A DNA stretch of 64,000 bases from Streptomyces sp. 549 (lineage in GTDB: Bacteria; Actinomycetota; Actinomycetes; Streptomycetales; Streptomycetaceae), in the NCBI RefSeq assembly GCF_030124175.1, contig NZ_JASKMT010000011.1:1-64000 (forward strand), given 5' to 3'. Below are positions 8,890 through 19,000 of the stretch, in pieces. Each line of letters starts with the position of its first letter. Positions within the stretch are counted from its first letter, which is position 1. Below the pieces are notes generated by a model that worked only from the letters and a program-made list of their open reading frames with translations, searched no databases and was not told the origin of the DNA. The position numbers were made by a program, and so were the translations under genes.

Positions 8890-9948
8890 GTGCACCACAC
8901 CACGCAGTCGCCCACCGCAGCCCCCACAGCAACCGGCACGGCCGACCGCTACTTCCTGCCCGAACTGCCCCGCCTGCTGCCGGTGGCCTACCACCCCCAG
9001 GCCGCGCAGACGGAGTTCCGCTCCAACGCCTGGGTGCGCAGGCACCTGGGCGCCTGCTTCGACGGGGAGGCGCACCTGCTCAGACTGCTGCGCGAGCGAG
9101 TCGGCCTGTACGGGCCGCTGACTGCGCCCCTCGCCGACGACCAGCGGGTGCTCGACCTCGCCGACTTCTACCACTTCGTCGGCCTCATCGACGACCTCGC
9201 CGTCGACCACTCCGCCCTGGGAGCCAACAGCAGCGGCGCCCGGGAGGTCTTCGGCCGTGTCCTGTCCGGCTTCGGCGCGGACACCGACCCGGCGTTACCA
9301 CTGGGCCGTGCCGCCGCAGACCTGTGGCGGCGCGTCAGCCCCGGCCTCAGCCCGCGCCAGACCGACCGGTTCCGTGCCGCACTGGCGGTCTTCCTCGACG
9401 GCATCGCCGCCGAACTGCCCTTCCAGCTGGGCGGCGGCGTCCCCGACTACCGGACCTACACGGAGTTGCGGCTGGACAGCTTCGGCTGCGACTTCATACT
9501 GCTGCTCAACGAGTACGCCATGGCCGTGGACATGTCCGGGCTGCGGGAGACGGCGGCCTTCGCGGAGCTGCACGGGCACGGCATGCGGCAGATGATCCTC
9601 GTCAACGACCTGCTGTCCCTGCGCAAGGAGCAGGGCGATCCGATGAACGCCGTCCGCGTCCTGGAGCACCACGACCGCATTCCGCTGCAGCAGGCCGTCG
9701 ACCGGCTCTGCGGCCTCGTCGAACGCCACGAACGCGGTTACGTGGCCGCCCGTGACGCCCTGCTGCGCACCGCGCCGGGAAGACGGGCCGACGTCCGCGC
9801 CTACCTCACCGGACTCGACCACCTGCTGGGCGGAGCCCAGGAGTTCGAGTACCTGACACCGCGCTACTTCGGCGACGGATCGGTGTGGGACGGCACCACC
9901 TCCGGCTGGGTCGACCTGTCCGGCGGACCGGCGAGGCTGGTGCCGTGA
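8890..9948 (+). CDS. Class I terpene cyclase, probable diterpene synthase
   Basis: A 352-residue class I terpene synthase that ionises a prenyl diphosphate and cyclises the cation. Residues seen: Asp-rich motif DDLAVD (101-106, a DDxxxD variant), pyrophosphate-sensor Arg194 45 residues before the NSE triad, NSE motif NDLLSLRKE (Asn239, Ser243, Glu247), and a C-terminal RY pair in TPRYF. All catalytic elements are present, so this gene, unlike its neighbour, looks functional. GTG at 8890 is chosen because AGGAG lies five bases upstream. Codon 136 (9295-9297) is TTA, which in Streptomyces needs the bldA tRNA. The substrate is uncertain; the adjacent GGPP-synthase remnant suggests C20. The stop overlaps the P450 start (GTGA). 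Confidence 0.88.
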   Translation: MHHTTQSPTAAPTATGTADRYFLPELPRLLPVAYHPQAAQTEFRSNAWVRRHLGACFDGEAHLLRLLRERVGLYGPLTAPLADDQRVLDLADFYHFVGLIDDLAVDHSALGANSSGAREVFGRVLSGFGADTDPALPLGRAAADLWRRVSPGLSPRQTDRFRAALAVFLDGIAAELPFQLGGGVPDYRTYTELRLDSFGCDFILLLNEYAMAVDMSGLRETAAFAELHGHGMRQMILVNDLLSLRKEQGDPMNAVRVLEHHDRIPLQQAVDRLCGLVERHERGYVAARDALLRTAPGRRADVRAYLTGLDHLLGGAQEFEYLTPRYFGDGSVWDGTTSGWVDLSGGPARLVP

Positions 9949-11306
9949 GCGCCGCCCCGGCCGTGCGCCGCCCGGTGGCCGCCGCCCCGGGCGCCCTGCC
10001 CCTGCTCGGTCACGCGCTGCCGCTTCGCCGCTCCCCGCTGGCGTTCCTCGCCGCGCTGCCCGCCTGCGGCGACCTGGTCGAGGTCCGCCTGGGTCCGCGC
10101 CGCGCCCATCTGGTGTGCGATCCCGACCTCGTGCAGCAGGTACTGCGGGACTCGCGCACCTACGACAAGGGCGGGCCGCTGTTCGACAAGGTCCGGCTGC
10201 TCACCGGCGACGGGCTGGCCACCTCCGACTGGGAGGTGCACCGGCGCCAGCGGCGACTGATGCAACCGGCCTTCCAGGTCTCCCGGATGGCCGGCTACGC
10301 GGAGGTGATGAACGAGGAGATCGCCGCCGTGCTCGCCGGCTGGACACCCGGCCGGACCTTCGACGTCAACGCCGCCATGCAGGCCATGACGGCCCGCATC
10401 ATCGTGCGCACGCTCTTCGCCGCCCAGATCGACGAGCGGGCCGTCACCGAGATCCAGCAGTGCCTGCCGGTGTTCACCCGCGGCGTGTACCGCCGCATGG
10501 TGGCGCCCTTCGGGTTGATGGAGAGGCTGCCCACGCCCGCCAACCGCCGCTTCGACCAGGCACTCGCCCGGCTGCACTCGGTCATCGAGCGGACGATAAC
10601 GGCCTACCGGGCGGACGCCGACCACGGCGACCTGATGTCCACGCTGGTCAACGCCACCGACTCCGGCACGGGCGAGCGGCTGACCCCCGACGAGATCCAC
10701 GAGCAGGTGGTGAGCCTGCTGCTGGGCGGGACGGAGACCACCGGCAACGTGCTGTCCTGGTCCTTCCACCTGCTGGACGAGAACCCGCAGGCCCGTGAGC
10801 GGTTGTTCGCCGAGGTCGACGAGGTGCTGGACGGCCGGCTGCCGGTCTTCACCGACCTGTCGCGGATGCCGTACGCCCGGCGGGTGCTCACCGAGTCCCT
10901 GCGCCTGTACCCGTCGACGTGGCTGCTCTCACGCAGCACGACCGCCCCCGCCACGCTCGGCGGGCTGGAGCTGCCTGCCGGGAGCATCGTGCTGTTCAGC
11001 TTCTACGCGATCGGACGCGACGCCCGCCACTTCACCGACCCCGAACGGTTCGACCCCGACCGGTGGCTGCCCGAGCGGGCCGCCGGCGTGCCGCGCAGCG
11101 CGCAGCTCTCCTTCGGAGCCGGGAGCCGCAAGTGCATCGGCGACCAGTTCGCGCTGGTGGAGGCCCTGCTGCTGCTCACCGCCGTCAGCAGCCGCTGGCG
11201 ACTGCGCGGCGCACCCGGCTTCCGTGCGGTGCCCGAGCCCAAGGCCAGCCTCAGCACCGGCCCGCTGCCGATGACCGGCGAGCCACGCTCACCGGGCGAA
11301 CGGTGA
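9945..11306 (+). CDS. Cytochrome P450, terpene-tailoring
   Basis: A 453-residue P450. Motifs in order: WEVHRRQRRLMQPAF in the C-helix, I-helix GGTETT around residue 258, ExxR as ESLR near 316, PERF region in DPERFDPDRW, and the heme loop FGAGSRKCIG with the axial Cys near residue 397. The fold is of the longer, CYP4/CYP102-like bacterial class seen with terpene oxidations such as CYP170 and CYP183. It starts with GTG overlapping the cyclase stop by four bases, so the two are translationally coupled and the likely substrate is the cyclase product. No ferredoxin or reductase gene is adjacent, so redox partners must come from elsewhere. Confidence 0.92.
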   Translation: MSAAPAVRRPVAAAPGALPLLGHALPLRRSPLAFLAALPACGDLVEVRLGPRRAHLVCDPDLVQQVLRDSRTYDKGGPLFDKVRLLTGDGLATSDWEVHRRQRRLMQPAFQVSRMAGYAEVMNEEIAAVLAGWTPGRTFDVNAAMQAMTARIIVRTLFAAQIDERAVTEIQQCLPVFTRGVYRRMVAPFGLMERLPTPANRRFDQALARLHSVIERTITAYRADADHGDLMSTLVNATDSGTGERLTPDEIHEQVVSLLLGGTETTGNVLSWSFHLLDENPQARERLFAEVDEVLDGRLPVFTDLSRMPYARRVLTESLRLYPSTWLLSRSTTAPATLGGLELPAGSIVLFSFYAIGRDARHFTDPERFDPDRWLPERAAGVPRSAQLSFGAGSRKCIGDQFALVEALLLLTAVSSRWRLRGAPGFRAVPEPKASLSTGPLPMTGEPRSPGER

Positions 11307-11337
11307 CCCGCCGCCCGCGGTCCCTGCGGTCGGCGGG
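11307..11337. terminator. Hairpin between P450 and convergent hydrolase
   Basis: CCCGCCG at 11307-11313 pairs with CGGCGGG at 11331-11337, and an inner CCGC/GCGG pair extends the stem. It lies immediately after the P450 stop and before the stop of the convergent gene at 11369. Confidence 0.5.
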
Positions 11338-11368
11338 GGCGAGCGGGTGGGCGAGCGGGAGGAGTGGG

Positions 11369-12478
11369 TCAGCGGGGACGTGCGCCGGTGGTGCCGGAGG
11401 AGGCGGCGCCTGCCGGGTCGCCCTGCCGCCACCAGCGGTCCGTCGGCAGGGCGTCGGCGGCAGGCTCGAAGGGCAGCCCCGGCGGAGGGACGGCGATGCG
11501 CACGCCGGCTGCGACTGCCCCGGTCAGCGAGCGCTCGGCCGGTTCGTCCCACGGGTGCGGGGCCAGGTTGAAGGTACCCCAGTGGATGGGCAGCAGCACC
11601 CCGCCGCCGAGGTCGCGGTGGGCGTGCAGCCCTTCCTCGGGGGTCATGTGGATGTCGGGCCAGTGCGGGCTGTAGGCCCCGATCTGGATCATCGACGCGT
11701 CGAAGGGCCCGTGCTCACGGCCGATGTCGGCGAACCCGGGGAAGTAGCCGGTGTCGCCGCTGTGGAAGACGCGGTGCCGCGGACCGGCGACACTCCACGA
11801 CGCCCACAGGGTCTGCTGCCTGTTGCGCAGGCCGCGTCCGCAGAAGTGGCGCGCAGGGGTGGCGGTCAGCGTCAGGGAGCCGACGGTGGTGGACTCGTGC
11901 CAGTCGAGTTCGGCGATCCGCTCGGGCCGCACGCCCCAGCGCTCAAGGTGGGCGCCCACCCCGAGGGGCACGGCGAAGCGCACGTCGCTGCGGGCCAGTG
12001 CGCGGATCGACGGCATGTCGAGGTGGTCGTAGTGGTCGTGGGAGACGACCACCACGTCCAGCGGCCCGACCTCGGGCAGCGCGAGCGGGGGGCGGTGGAA
12101 GCGGCGGGGCCCGGCGAAGCTGAACGGCGAGCAGCGCTCGCCCCACACCGGATCGAACAGCACCCGGTGGCCGTCGATCTCGGCGAGCACCGTCGAGTGG
12201 CCGCACCAGGTGAGCCGGAGTCCCGAGGCGGGCCGCGCGGACAGGTCGGGCGTCTGCACCGGCACGGGCGAGACCGGCCGGCGGCCGTCCCGCCGCAGCA
12301 GGGCGCGCAGCATCTCCGCGCGTCCGCCCGCCGGCTCCGCCGCGAGCGGCGGGGTCGCCGGGCCGCCAGGGTTGCGGAAGGCGCCGGCCGCGGTGTCGAA
12401 GTGCGGGGACGCGAGGATGCGCCGCAGCCGCTCGCCCTCCGGTCGGGCGCCGAAGGACGCCGGTCTCAGGCCGCGCAT
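11369..12478 (-). CDS. Metallo-beta-lactamase-fold hydrolase (NAPE-PLD-like)
   Basis: A 369-residue MBL-fold protein. The metal-binding motif is VVVVSHDHYDHLD (HxHxDH), with further ligands in ARHFCGRG, FHSGDTGYF and PIHWGTFNL. The N-terminal half carries LTWCGHSTVLAEI and LFDPVWGERCSPFSFAGPRR, the pattern of the UlaG/NAPE-PLD-like group of cytoplasmic or membrane-associated phosphodiesterases. ATG at 12478 follows GGGAGG. It is convergent with the terpene locus and probably independent of it. The real substrate is unknown; phospholipase D activity on N-acyl lipids is only the family precedent. Confidence 0.85.
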   Translation of the reverse strand: MRGLRPASFGARPEGERLRRILASPHFDTAAGAFRNPGGPATPPLAAEPAGGRAEMLRALLRRDGRRPVSPVPVQTPDLSARPASGLRLTWCGHSTVLAEIDGHRVLFDPVWGERCSPFSFAGPRRFHRPPLALPEVGPLDVVVVSHDHYDHLDMPSIRALARSDVRFAVPLGVGAHLERWGVRPERIAELDWHESTTVGSLTLTATPARHFCGRGLRNRQQTLWASWSVAGPRHRVFHSGDTGYFPGFADIGREHGPFDASMIQIGAYSPHWPDIHMTPEEGLHAHRDLGGGVLLPIHWGTFNLAPHPWDEPAERSLTGAVAAGVRIAVPPPGLPFEPAADALPTDRWWRQGDPAGAASSGTTGARPR

Positions 12479-12735
12479 GGAACCTCCCGTGTACAGATGC
12501 AAGGGCAACGCCGCTGCCGGCGATTTTAGTTCCCCCGGTCCCCGCGACCGCGTAGCCGAGGCGGCGCTGCCACTGCGCACGCCGGACGTGCGGCCGTCCG
12601 CCGTCGCCGTCGTGCCCGCCCCGTGCCCGCCCCGCCCTCAGCGCCCTTGCCACCCGGAGCGGAGGGCGGGTTGCGGACTGTGAAGGTGGTGCACCTGCCG
12701 GTCCGCAGCTGTTCCAGGCATGTCAGAGTGGGCGT

Positions 12736-13617
12736 ATGACGATACCGCCGCCGCCCGGGCACCAGCCTTCCCACCAGCCGCCGCAGGGGGCCGGGTTCGG
12801 TCCGCCGGCACCCGGTGCCTACGGCTACCCCGGTGTGCCCGGCAGCCCCGGCGGCGAGGCGGGTTACGGCTACCCGGCGGGGCCGGGCGGCTCCGGCGGC
12901 TTCGGTCAGCCCGGTCCGCCCGGTCCGCCGGGCCCGCCCGGGCCCGGCGGCTGGCCGCCGCCCCCGCCGCCTCCGGGCGGTGGCAATCGCAAGGCCCTGG
13001 TGATCACGCTTGTGTCGGTGGTGGCGGCCGGCGTGTTGATCGTGGGAGCCGCCCTGGCGTTCACCGGCGGCGACAAGGGTGAGGAAGCGCAGCCCAGCCC
13101 CTCGCCCACGACACCAGGTGCCGCACCCTCCCCGTCGCCGACCCCGGAGGACGGCGCGGACCGCTTCGACGACTCCGAGGACGACCCCTACGACGGCGGC
13201 GACCGCTTCGACGACCCGTCGAACAGCCCGTCGGCGTTCGACTGGGAGTCGAGCATGCCGACTCCCACCAGCGGTCCGCGTGCCGCCTACCAGCTGCGCC
13301 CGGGCGACTGCTTCGACATCTCGAAGGAGAAGGAGGGCTTCAACGAGAAGCAGCCCTGCTCCGTCGCCCATGACGCGGAGGTCGTCCACCAGGAGAAGCT
13401 GACCGGCGACTACACGACGGATGAGGAGGTCAGCTCCAAGGCGGACTCGCTGTGCAAGGCCAAGCTGGAGCCCAAGGCCCGCCAGCAGCCCGCGGGCAGG
13501 CAGTTCCGCACGCTCGCCCAGTTCCCGAAGGTGACGGGGTACCGGCTCGGGATGAAGACCGTCACCTGCAGCCTGGTCGCGGCCGAGGGCAGCAAGCTCA
13601 CCGGCACGCTCAGCTGA
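12736..13617 (+). CDS. Single-pass membrane protein with Pro/Gly-rich cytoplasmic tail
   Basis: A 293-residue protein. Residues 1-83 are low-complexity Pro/Gly/Tyr sequence with short GPPGPP repeats, followed by one membrane helix (about 87-110, ALVITLVSVVAAGVLIVGAA). Outside is a Pro/Ser/Thr- and Asp-rich spacer and a C-terminal domain of about 110 residues with four Cys (GDCFDIS, QPCSV, DSLCKA, VTCSL) and the AHDAEVV motif, which resembles the septum-formation-like extracytoplasmic domain seen in many actinobacterial membrane proteins. The spaced Cys probably form disulfides. Function is unknown. It stands alone on plus, divergent from the MBL gene. Confidence 0.8.
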   Translation: MTIPPPPGHQPSHQPPQGAGFGPPAPGAYGYPGVPGSPGGEAGYGYPAGPGGSGGFGQPGPPGPPGPPGPGGWPPPPPPPGGGNRKALVITLVSVVAAGVLIVGAALAFTGGDKGEEAQPSPSPTTPGAAPSPSPTPEDGADRFDDSEDDPYDGGDRFDDPSNSPSAFDWESSMPTPTSGPRAAYQLRPGDCFDISKEKEGFNEKQPCSVAHDAEVVHQEKLTGDYTTDEEVSSKADSLCKAKLEPKARQQPAGRQFRTLAQFPKVTGYRLGMKTVTCSLVAAEGSKLTGTLS

Positions 13618-13852
13618 GCCGGAGGCGCGGCGTCTCGTTGGCCGTCGCGCTTCTCTGACGCCCCCTCACCAGGTCGTACTTCTGGGCCTGCTGCTCACCT
13701 GTTCGGCCCAACCACCGTCACCGGCACCTCCCTTCGTTCGTTCCGCAGCGCGGAAATGAACGAAATCTTTGGCATGGACACTTCTCGAACGGGTTGTGCG
13801 CTGCTACGACAGATGTCACAGGCGTTCCTCCATGTCCCCCACGGGAGGTTCC

Positions 13853-14653
13853 ATGCATCTGCCCCGATTCCTGACGGTTTTCGCCGCTCTGGCGGCCCTC
13901 ATCGCACTCCCCGCGCTGCACGGCGCGGGCGCCGCCGCGACACCGCAGGCAGCGGTCTCCTACGTAGCACTCGGTGACTCCTACTCCTCCGGCGCGGGCG
14001 CCGGCAGCTACCAGAGCGGCAGCGGAGACTGCCGTCGCAGTAACCGGGCCTACCCGCAGCTGTGGAGCAACGCGAACTCGCCCTCCTCCTTCCACTTCAC
14101 CGCGTGCTCCGGGGCACGCACCACCGACGTCATCAACAACCAACTCGGACCGCTCAGTTCGGCCACCACGCTGGTGAGCGTCAGCATCGGCGGCAACGAC
14201 GCCGGATTCGCCGACGTCATGACCACCTGCGTGCTGCAGGGCGAGAGCGCCTGCCTCAGCCGGGTCGCCGTCGCCCGGAACTACATCTCCGGCACCCTGC
14301 CGGGCCGCCTCGACGCCGTCTACGGTGCGATCCGCGGCAAGGCACCGGCCGCCCAGGTCGTGGTGCTCGGCTATCCGCGCATGTACAAGCTGGGCACCGC
14401 CTGCGTGGGCATCAGCGAGCGGTCGCGGGCCGCGCTCAACGAGGCGTCCGACGCGCTGAACGAGGTCACCGCCAAGCGGGCCGCCGACCACGGGTTCCGG
14501 TTCGGTGACGTGCGCTCCACCTTCACCGGGCACGAACTGTGCTCGGGAGCCGCCTGGTTGCACGGCCTGACCTGGCCGGTCGGTGACTCCTACCACCCCA
14601 CTGCCGCCGGACAGTCCGGCGGCTACCACCCGGTGCTGAGCCGCAACGCGTGA
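13853..14653 (+). CDS. Secreted SGNH-family lipase/esterase
   Basis: A 266-residue secreted hydrolase. A signal peptide covers about residues 1-28 and ends AGAAA. Block I is LGDSYSSGAGAG with the nucleophile Ser; block III is SIGGNDAGF; the C-terminus has DSYHPTAAGQ with the catalytic Asp/His. Cys positions (DCRRS, TACSG, TTCVL, SACLS, TACVG, ELCSG) are arranged in pairs as in the Streptomyces extracellular lipase SCO7513 type, with three disulfides. ATG at 13853 follows GGGAGG. An upstream in-frame start at 13769 is less likely because it would bury the signal peptide. The 3' end overlaps the convergent SWIM gene by 31 bp. Confidence 0.93.
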   Translation: MHLPRFLTVFAALAALIALPALHGAGAAATPQAAVSYVALGDSYSSGAGAGSYQSGSGDCRRSNRAYPQLWSNANSPSSFHFTACSGARTTDVINNQLGPLSSATTLVSVSIGGNDAGFADVMTTCVLQGESACLSRVAVARNYISGTLPGRLDAVYGAIRGKAPAAQVVVLGYPRMYKLGTACVGISERSRAALNEASDALNEVTAKRAADHGFRFGDVRSTFTGHELCSGAAWLHGLTWPVGDSYHPTAAGQSGGYHPVLSRNA

Positions 14654-16002
14654 GCCGTCGGCACCGCTGACCGCGGGACGGCCAGTGACTCGGCCACGGC
14701 CGCCGCCGGATCCTTGGACGGCGGCCCGGCCGGCCACCACTGCCCGTCCCGGCTGCGGTACGGCCACCACAATCCGCGGGGGCCGTACCGCAGTTGCACT
14801 CCCGCCTCCGCCTCCGCCTCCCCGGCCGCCCCCACAAGCGCGCCCGCTGCGGCAGCCGTCCACACGCTGCCGGACCGGTTCCACACCGGCTGCTCCTCCT
14901 CGTCCCGCCAGGCGCCGGCCAGTTGTGCGCCGGCCCGTCCGAGGGCTGCCGGTTCCGGCTGCCACGTCCCGTCCAGCACGGCCAGTGCCTCGGCCCCGCC
15001 GAGCTGCCAGGCCTCAACCGCGCGCCGCAGTTCGAGCGTGCCCCGCCTGCCGGCGGCGGCCAGCCGGTGCTCGACGCGTTCGCCCGGTCCGCCCGCGGCC
15101 AGCCGTACCGCGTCCGCGTCCTCTGCGAGCGGCTCCGCCACCGGTGCCGACGCGTGGCCAGGCGCCCGCGCCTCCGCCAGCAGGCGCGCCGCCCGCCGTG
15201 CGGTGTCGGCGACCAGGTACGCCAGCGCCTCGACGTCCACCTCCGGCGGCGGTGGCACGTCGGTGTCCCAGCCCGCGGTGCCGCCGGGCTCTGATACCGG
15301 CGGGACGTCCGGCCAGTCGGCGGCCGGCGCCGCTCGCGCGTACACCCGGGCTGCCTCCTCCCCGGGCCCCGACGGGTCGTGGGACGCCGGGCCGGCGGGC
15401 ACGGCCGACCGCCGCTGCACGTCGGCGCACACCTCGTCGGCGGTCCGCCCCCGCAGGAGCAGCAGCGCGAAGGGGTCCTGGTCCAGCAGTCGGGCGAACT
15501 GCCGGCCCAGCGCGGCGGTGTGCGCGCAGGACTCCCAGGCGCCGCAGCCGCACTCCGCCTCCGTGTCGCCGATGCCGGGCAGCAGTTCCACCCCCGCCGC
15601 CTGCGCGTCCTCCGCGAGGGTGGCGGGAAGCACGCCGTCGAGCAGCGCGGCGAAGTGCCCGGCCTCGCCCGCCACCACGTCCAGCAGCCGCTCCCAGTCG
15701 CCGTCCGGCAGCGGGGGCAGCAGCACGTCCGCCCGGTGCCCGGTGCCGTCCCGGTCGTGGACCACGGCCGTGACGCGGCCCGGCCGCACCGACACCGCGC
15801 CCACCGCGCCCGATCGGGCGAGCCGGCGTCCGGCGCGCAGCGCGGCGGTGTCCAGGGTGCTCGCCTCCCACGCGGTCAGCCAGCCGACGCCCCACCAGCT
15901 GCGGGCGAACGCGCGTCCCGGTGGCGGCGGCAGCGCCGGATAGGTGCGCACGCGCTCCTGCGGCGGGCTCTCGTGGCTGGGGGAGCGGTCCTCGGCGTTC
16001 AA
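14623..16002 (-). CDS. SWIM zinc-finger protein
   Basis: A 459-residue protein with a SWIM zinc-binding motif CGC(x5)CAH at residues 151-161 after an alpha/beta N-terminal part starting with SWWGVGWLTAWE; the C-terminal half is Ala/Glu-rich and probably helical. SWIM domains bind DNA or proteins, and in actinobacteria this type is nearly always next to an SNF2 helicase. The start is TTG at 16002: AAGGAG lies six bases upstream, inside the helicase end, and TTGA overlaps the helicase stop by four bases, so the two are translationally coupled. The pair probably works together in DNA repair or remodelling. Confidence 0.87.
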   Translation of the reverse strand: MNAEDRSPSHESPPQERVRTYPALPPPPGRAFARSWWGVGWLTAWEASTLDTAALRAGRRLARSGAVGAVSVRPGRVTAVVHDRDGTGHRADVLLPPLPDGDWERLLDVVAGEAGHFAALLDGVLPATLAEDAQAAGVELLPGIGDTEAECGCGAWESCAHTAALGRQFARLLDQDPFALLLLRGRTADEVCADVQRRSAVPAGPASHDPSGPGEEAARVYARAAPAADWPDVPPVSEPGGTAGWDTDVPPPPEVDVEALAYLVADTARRAARLLAEARAPGHASAPVAEPLAEDADAVRLAAGGPGERVEHRLAAAGRRGTLELRRAVEAWQLGGAEALAVLDGTWQPEPAALGRAGAQLAGAWRDEEEQPVWNRSGSVWTAAAAGALVGAAGEAEAEAGVQLRYGPRGLWWPYRSRDGQWWPAGPPSKDPAAAVAESLAVPRSAVPTAHALRLSTGW

Positions 16003-19000
16003 CGACTGCTCCTTCCGGTCCGGGCGGTAGTGGGTTGGCCGGCCGGTTCCCCGGCTGCCGGTCCGTGCAGGGCCACCAGTTCGGCCAGTTCACCGTCGGT
16101 CAGCTCCGTCAGCGCTGCTGTGCCCGAGTCGAGCACGGCTTCGGCCAGCGCCGCCTTGCGGGCGAGCAGCCGGGCGATGCGGTCCTCCACCGTCCCCTCC
16201 GCGACCAACCGGTGCACCTGGACCGGCCGCGACTGGCCGATGCGGTGCGCCCGGTCGGTCGCCTGGGCCTCCACGGCCGGGTTCCACCAGCGGTCGAAGT
16301 GCACGACGTGCTCGGCCCGGGTCAGGTTGAGGCCGGTGCCCGCGGCCTTCAGGGACAGCAGGAACACCGGCACCTCACCCGCCTGGAAGCGGGCGACCAT
16401 CTGCTCACGGGCCCGCACCGGTGTTCCGCCGTGCAGCAGCATCGTGGGCACCCCGCGCGCGGCGAGATGGCCCTCCAGCAGCCGGGCCATGCGCACGTAC
16501 TGGGTGAAGACCAGGGTGCCGGCGCCCTCCGCGAGCAGGGTCTCCAGCAGCTCGTCGAACAGCTCCAACTTGCCTGAACGGCCCGCCAGGTCGGGGGAGG
16601 ACTCCTTCAGGTACTGCGCGGGGTGGTTGCAGATCTGCTTGAGGGAGGTGAGCAGCTTCACCACCAGGCCGCGACGGGCCGGGCCGTCGGCGTCCGACAC
16701 GGCGGCCAGGCCCTCGCGGACCACCGCCTCGTACAGGCCGGCCTGCTCGGCGGTGAGCGCCACCGGATGGTCGGTCTCGGTCTTGGCGGGCAGCTCCGGG
16801 GCGATGCCCGGATCCACCTTGCGGCGGCGCAGCAGGAACGGCCTGACGAGGCGGGCCAGTTGCTCGGCGGCCGGGCCACCGCCCGCGGCCTGCTCGGCCT
16901 CGACGGGGTCGGCGTGCCGACGGCGGAACGCGGGAAGCGTGCCGAGCAGCCCGGGAGTCGTCCAGTCCAGGATGGCCCACAGCTCGGTGAGCCGGTTCTC
17001 CACCGGCGTGCCGGTGAGTGCGACGCGGGCCCGCCCCGGAACGGCGCGGAGCCGTCGGGCGGTCGCGGCGTACGGGTTCTTGACGTGCTGGGCCTCGTCT
17101 GCCACCACCAGACCCCAGTCAGCCGCAGAGGCCAGGGCGTCGGCGTCCCGCCGCATCGTGCCGTAGGTGGTGAGCACGAACCCGTCGTCGGCCACCGCGT
17201 CCAGGGTGCGGGCGCCGCCGTGGTAGCGGCGTACCGGTGTGCCGGGGGCGAACCGCTCGATCTCGCGCTGCCAGTTGCCGAGCAGCGACGCAGGGCACAC
17301 CACCAGCGTCGGGCCGGCCGTCGCCGGGGTGTGCTGCCTGCGTAGGTGCAGCGCGATCAGGGTGACCGTCTTTCCCAGGCCCATGTCGTCGGCCAGGCAG
17401 CCGCCCAGGCCGAGCGAGGTGAGCCGGTCCAGCCAGCCCAGTCCGCGCAACTGGTAGTCGCGCAGCGTCGCGTCCAGTCCTTCCGGCGGCTCGACGACGG
17501 TGCCGCCCCCGTCGGCGCCCGACTCCAGCAGGTCCCGGACCGCGGCGAGCCGTCCGGCGGCCCGGACCTCGACCTGCTCGCCGTCCTCCTCCCACGTGCC
17601 GGACAGCGCACCCCGCAGCGCCTCGGCGGCGCCGACCTCGCGGTCCCGGCGGGCACGTGCCCGCCGCACCGCCTCGGGGTCCAGCAGAATCCAGCGGTCC
17701 CTGAGCCGCACCAGCGCCCGGCCCGCCTCAGCCAGCCGGTCCAGTTCGGCGCGGGACACCTCCTCGCCGTCCACGGCGAACCGCCAGCTGAACGCCAGCA
17801 GGGACTTCGGCGACAGCAGCCCGCTGCCACCGCCGGGCTGCCCGTCCCAGGTGCCGTCCCGGTCCAGGTCCGCGCCGACGTCGAGCCGGCGGACGAGGTC
17901 CCTTGGCCAGTGCACCTGCACCCCGGCGGTGTCCAGGCGCCCGGCGGTCGCCGGGCTGAGCAGTTCGCCCACCTCCTCGTCGGCGAGTTCGACGGAGTCG
18001 GGCACGGACGCGGTCAGCAGCGCCCGCAGCGGCTCCCACGCGGCGGCTGCGCGGCGCAGGGCGAGCAGGGTCGCGGTGCGGGTCTCCGGGCCCATGCCGG
18101 GCGGGGCGTCACCCCGCCACAGCGCCGCCGCGTCGGTGACGAGGGAGGCACGTGCGGTGCTGTGCACCTGGAGCACGGCACGGAAGCGCACGTCGTCGGC
18201 GGGCTCGTGGTCGCCTGCGGCGGCCTCCTGCTCGATCCGCAGCGAGAGCCGCACCCCGGAGTGGTGCTCCGCCGCCACCGCCGAGGTCCAGGCGCGCAAC
18301 TGCGGCACCTTCTGCGGCACCGGCGACGCGAAGGCGGGTCTGCCCGCGGCCAGCGCCGCAGCCGGGGTGCGGGGCAGGCCGTCGGCGACGGCGTCCAGGA
18401 ACGCGTACAGCAGCCCGTCCGCCTCCGGCAGCAGTACCGGGCCGTCGCCGGGCAGCGGCACGGCGCGCGCGTCGGCCGGCATCGCCCCGGCGAGCGCGCC
18501 GACGCGTTCGGCGTCGCCCGGATCGAGCGGGCCGAGCCGCCAGGCGTCGTGGTCACCGTCCGTCAGGCCCGGCAGCAGCCGCCCGCGGGCGGCGAGTTGC
18601 AGTGCCAGCAGCGCGGCGGCACCCCAGAATCCGGCGGCGGTCCCGGTGCCCGAGGCGCGGGCCCTGGTGAGAACGGGGATCGCCTCCGCCACGGGCAGCT
18701 CGAAGGCCGGCACGCTCCGCAGCTCCACGCCGCTCCCCGCGGAAGCCCCGTCATCGCCACGGTCGCCGGTGCCGCTCCTGCCGCCGTCATTGGCGCCGCC
18801 GCCTCCGCTGCCGCCGTCCGCAGGCAGGGCGACGGTGAGAGTGGTGCCGCCGTGCGGGTCAGCGTCCGCCTGCGGGTCCGCAGCGGAGGCGCTGTCCGGC
18901 AGGGGCGGGCCGCCGTGCGGATGCCAGAAGGCGACGGTGGACTCGCGTGGCGGGTCGGCGGGTAGGAAGACGGCCGCGCAGGCGGCGAGCGCGGAGGTCT

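Noticed and set aside
12736-13000. Collagen-like GPPGPP run
   Set aside because: Too short and irregular for a collagen triple helix; it is an ordinary Pro/Gly-rich cytoplasmic tail seen in many actinobacterial membrane proteins.
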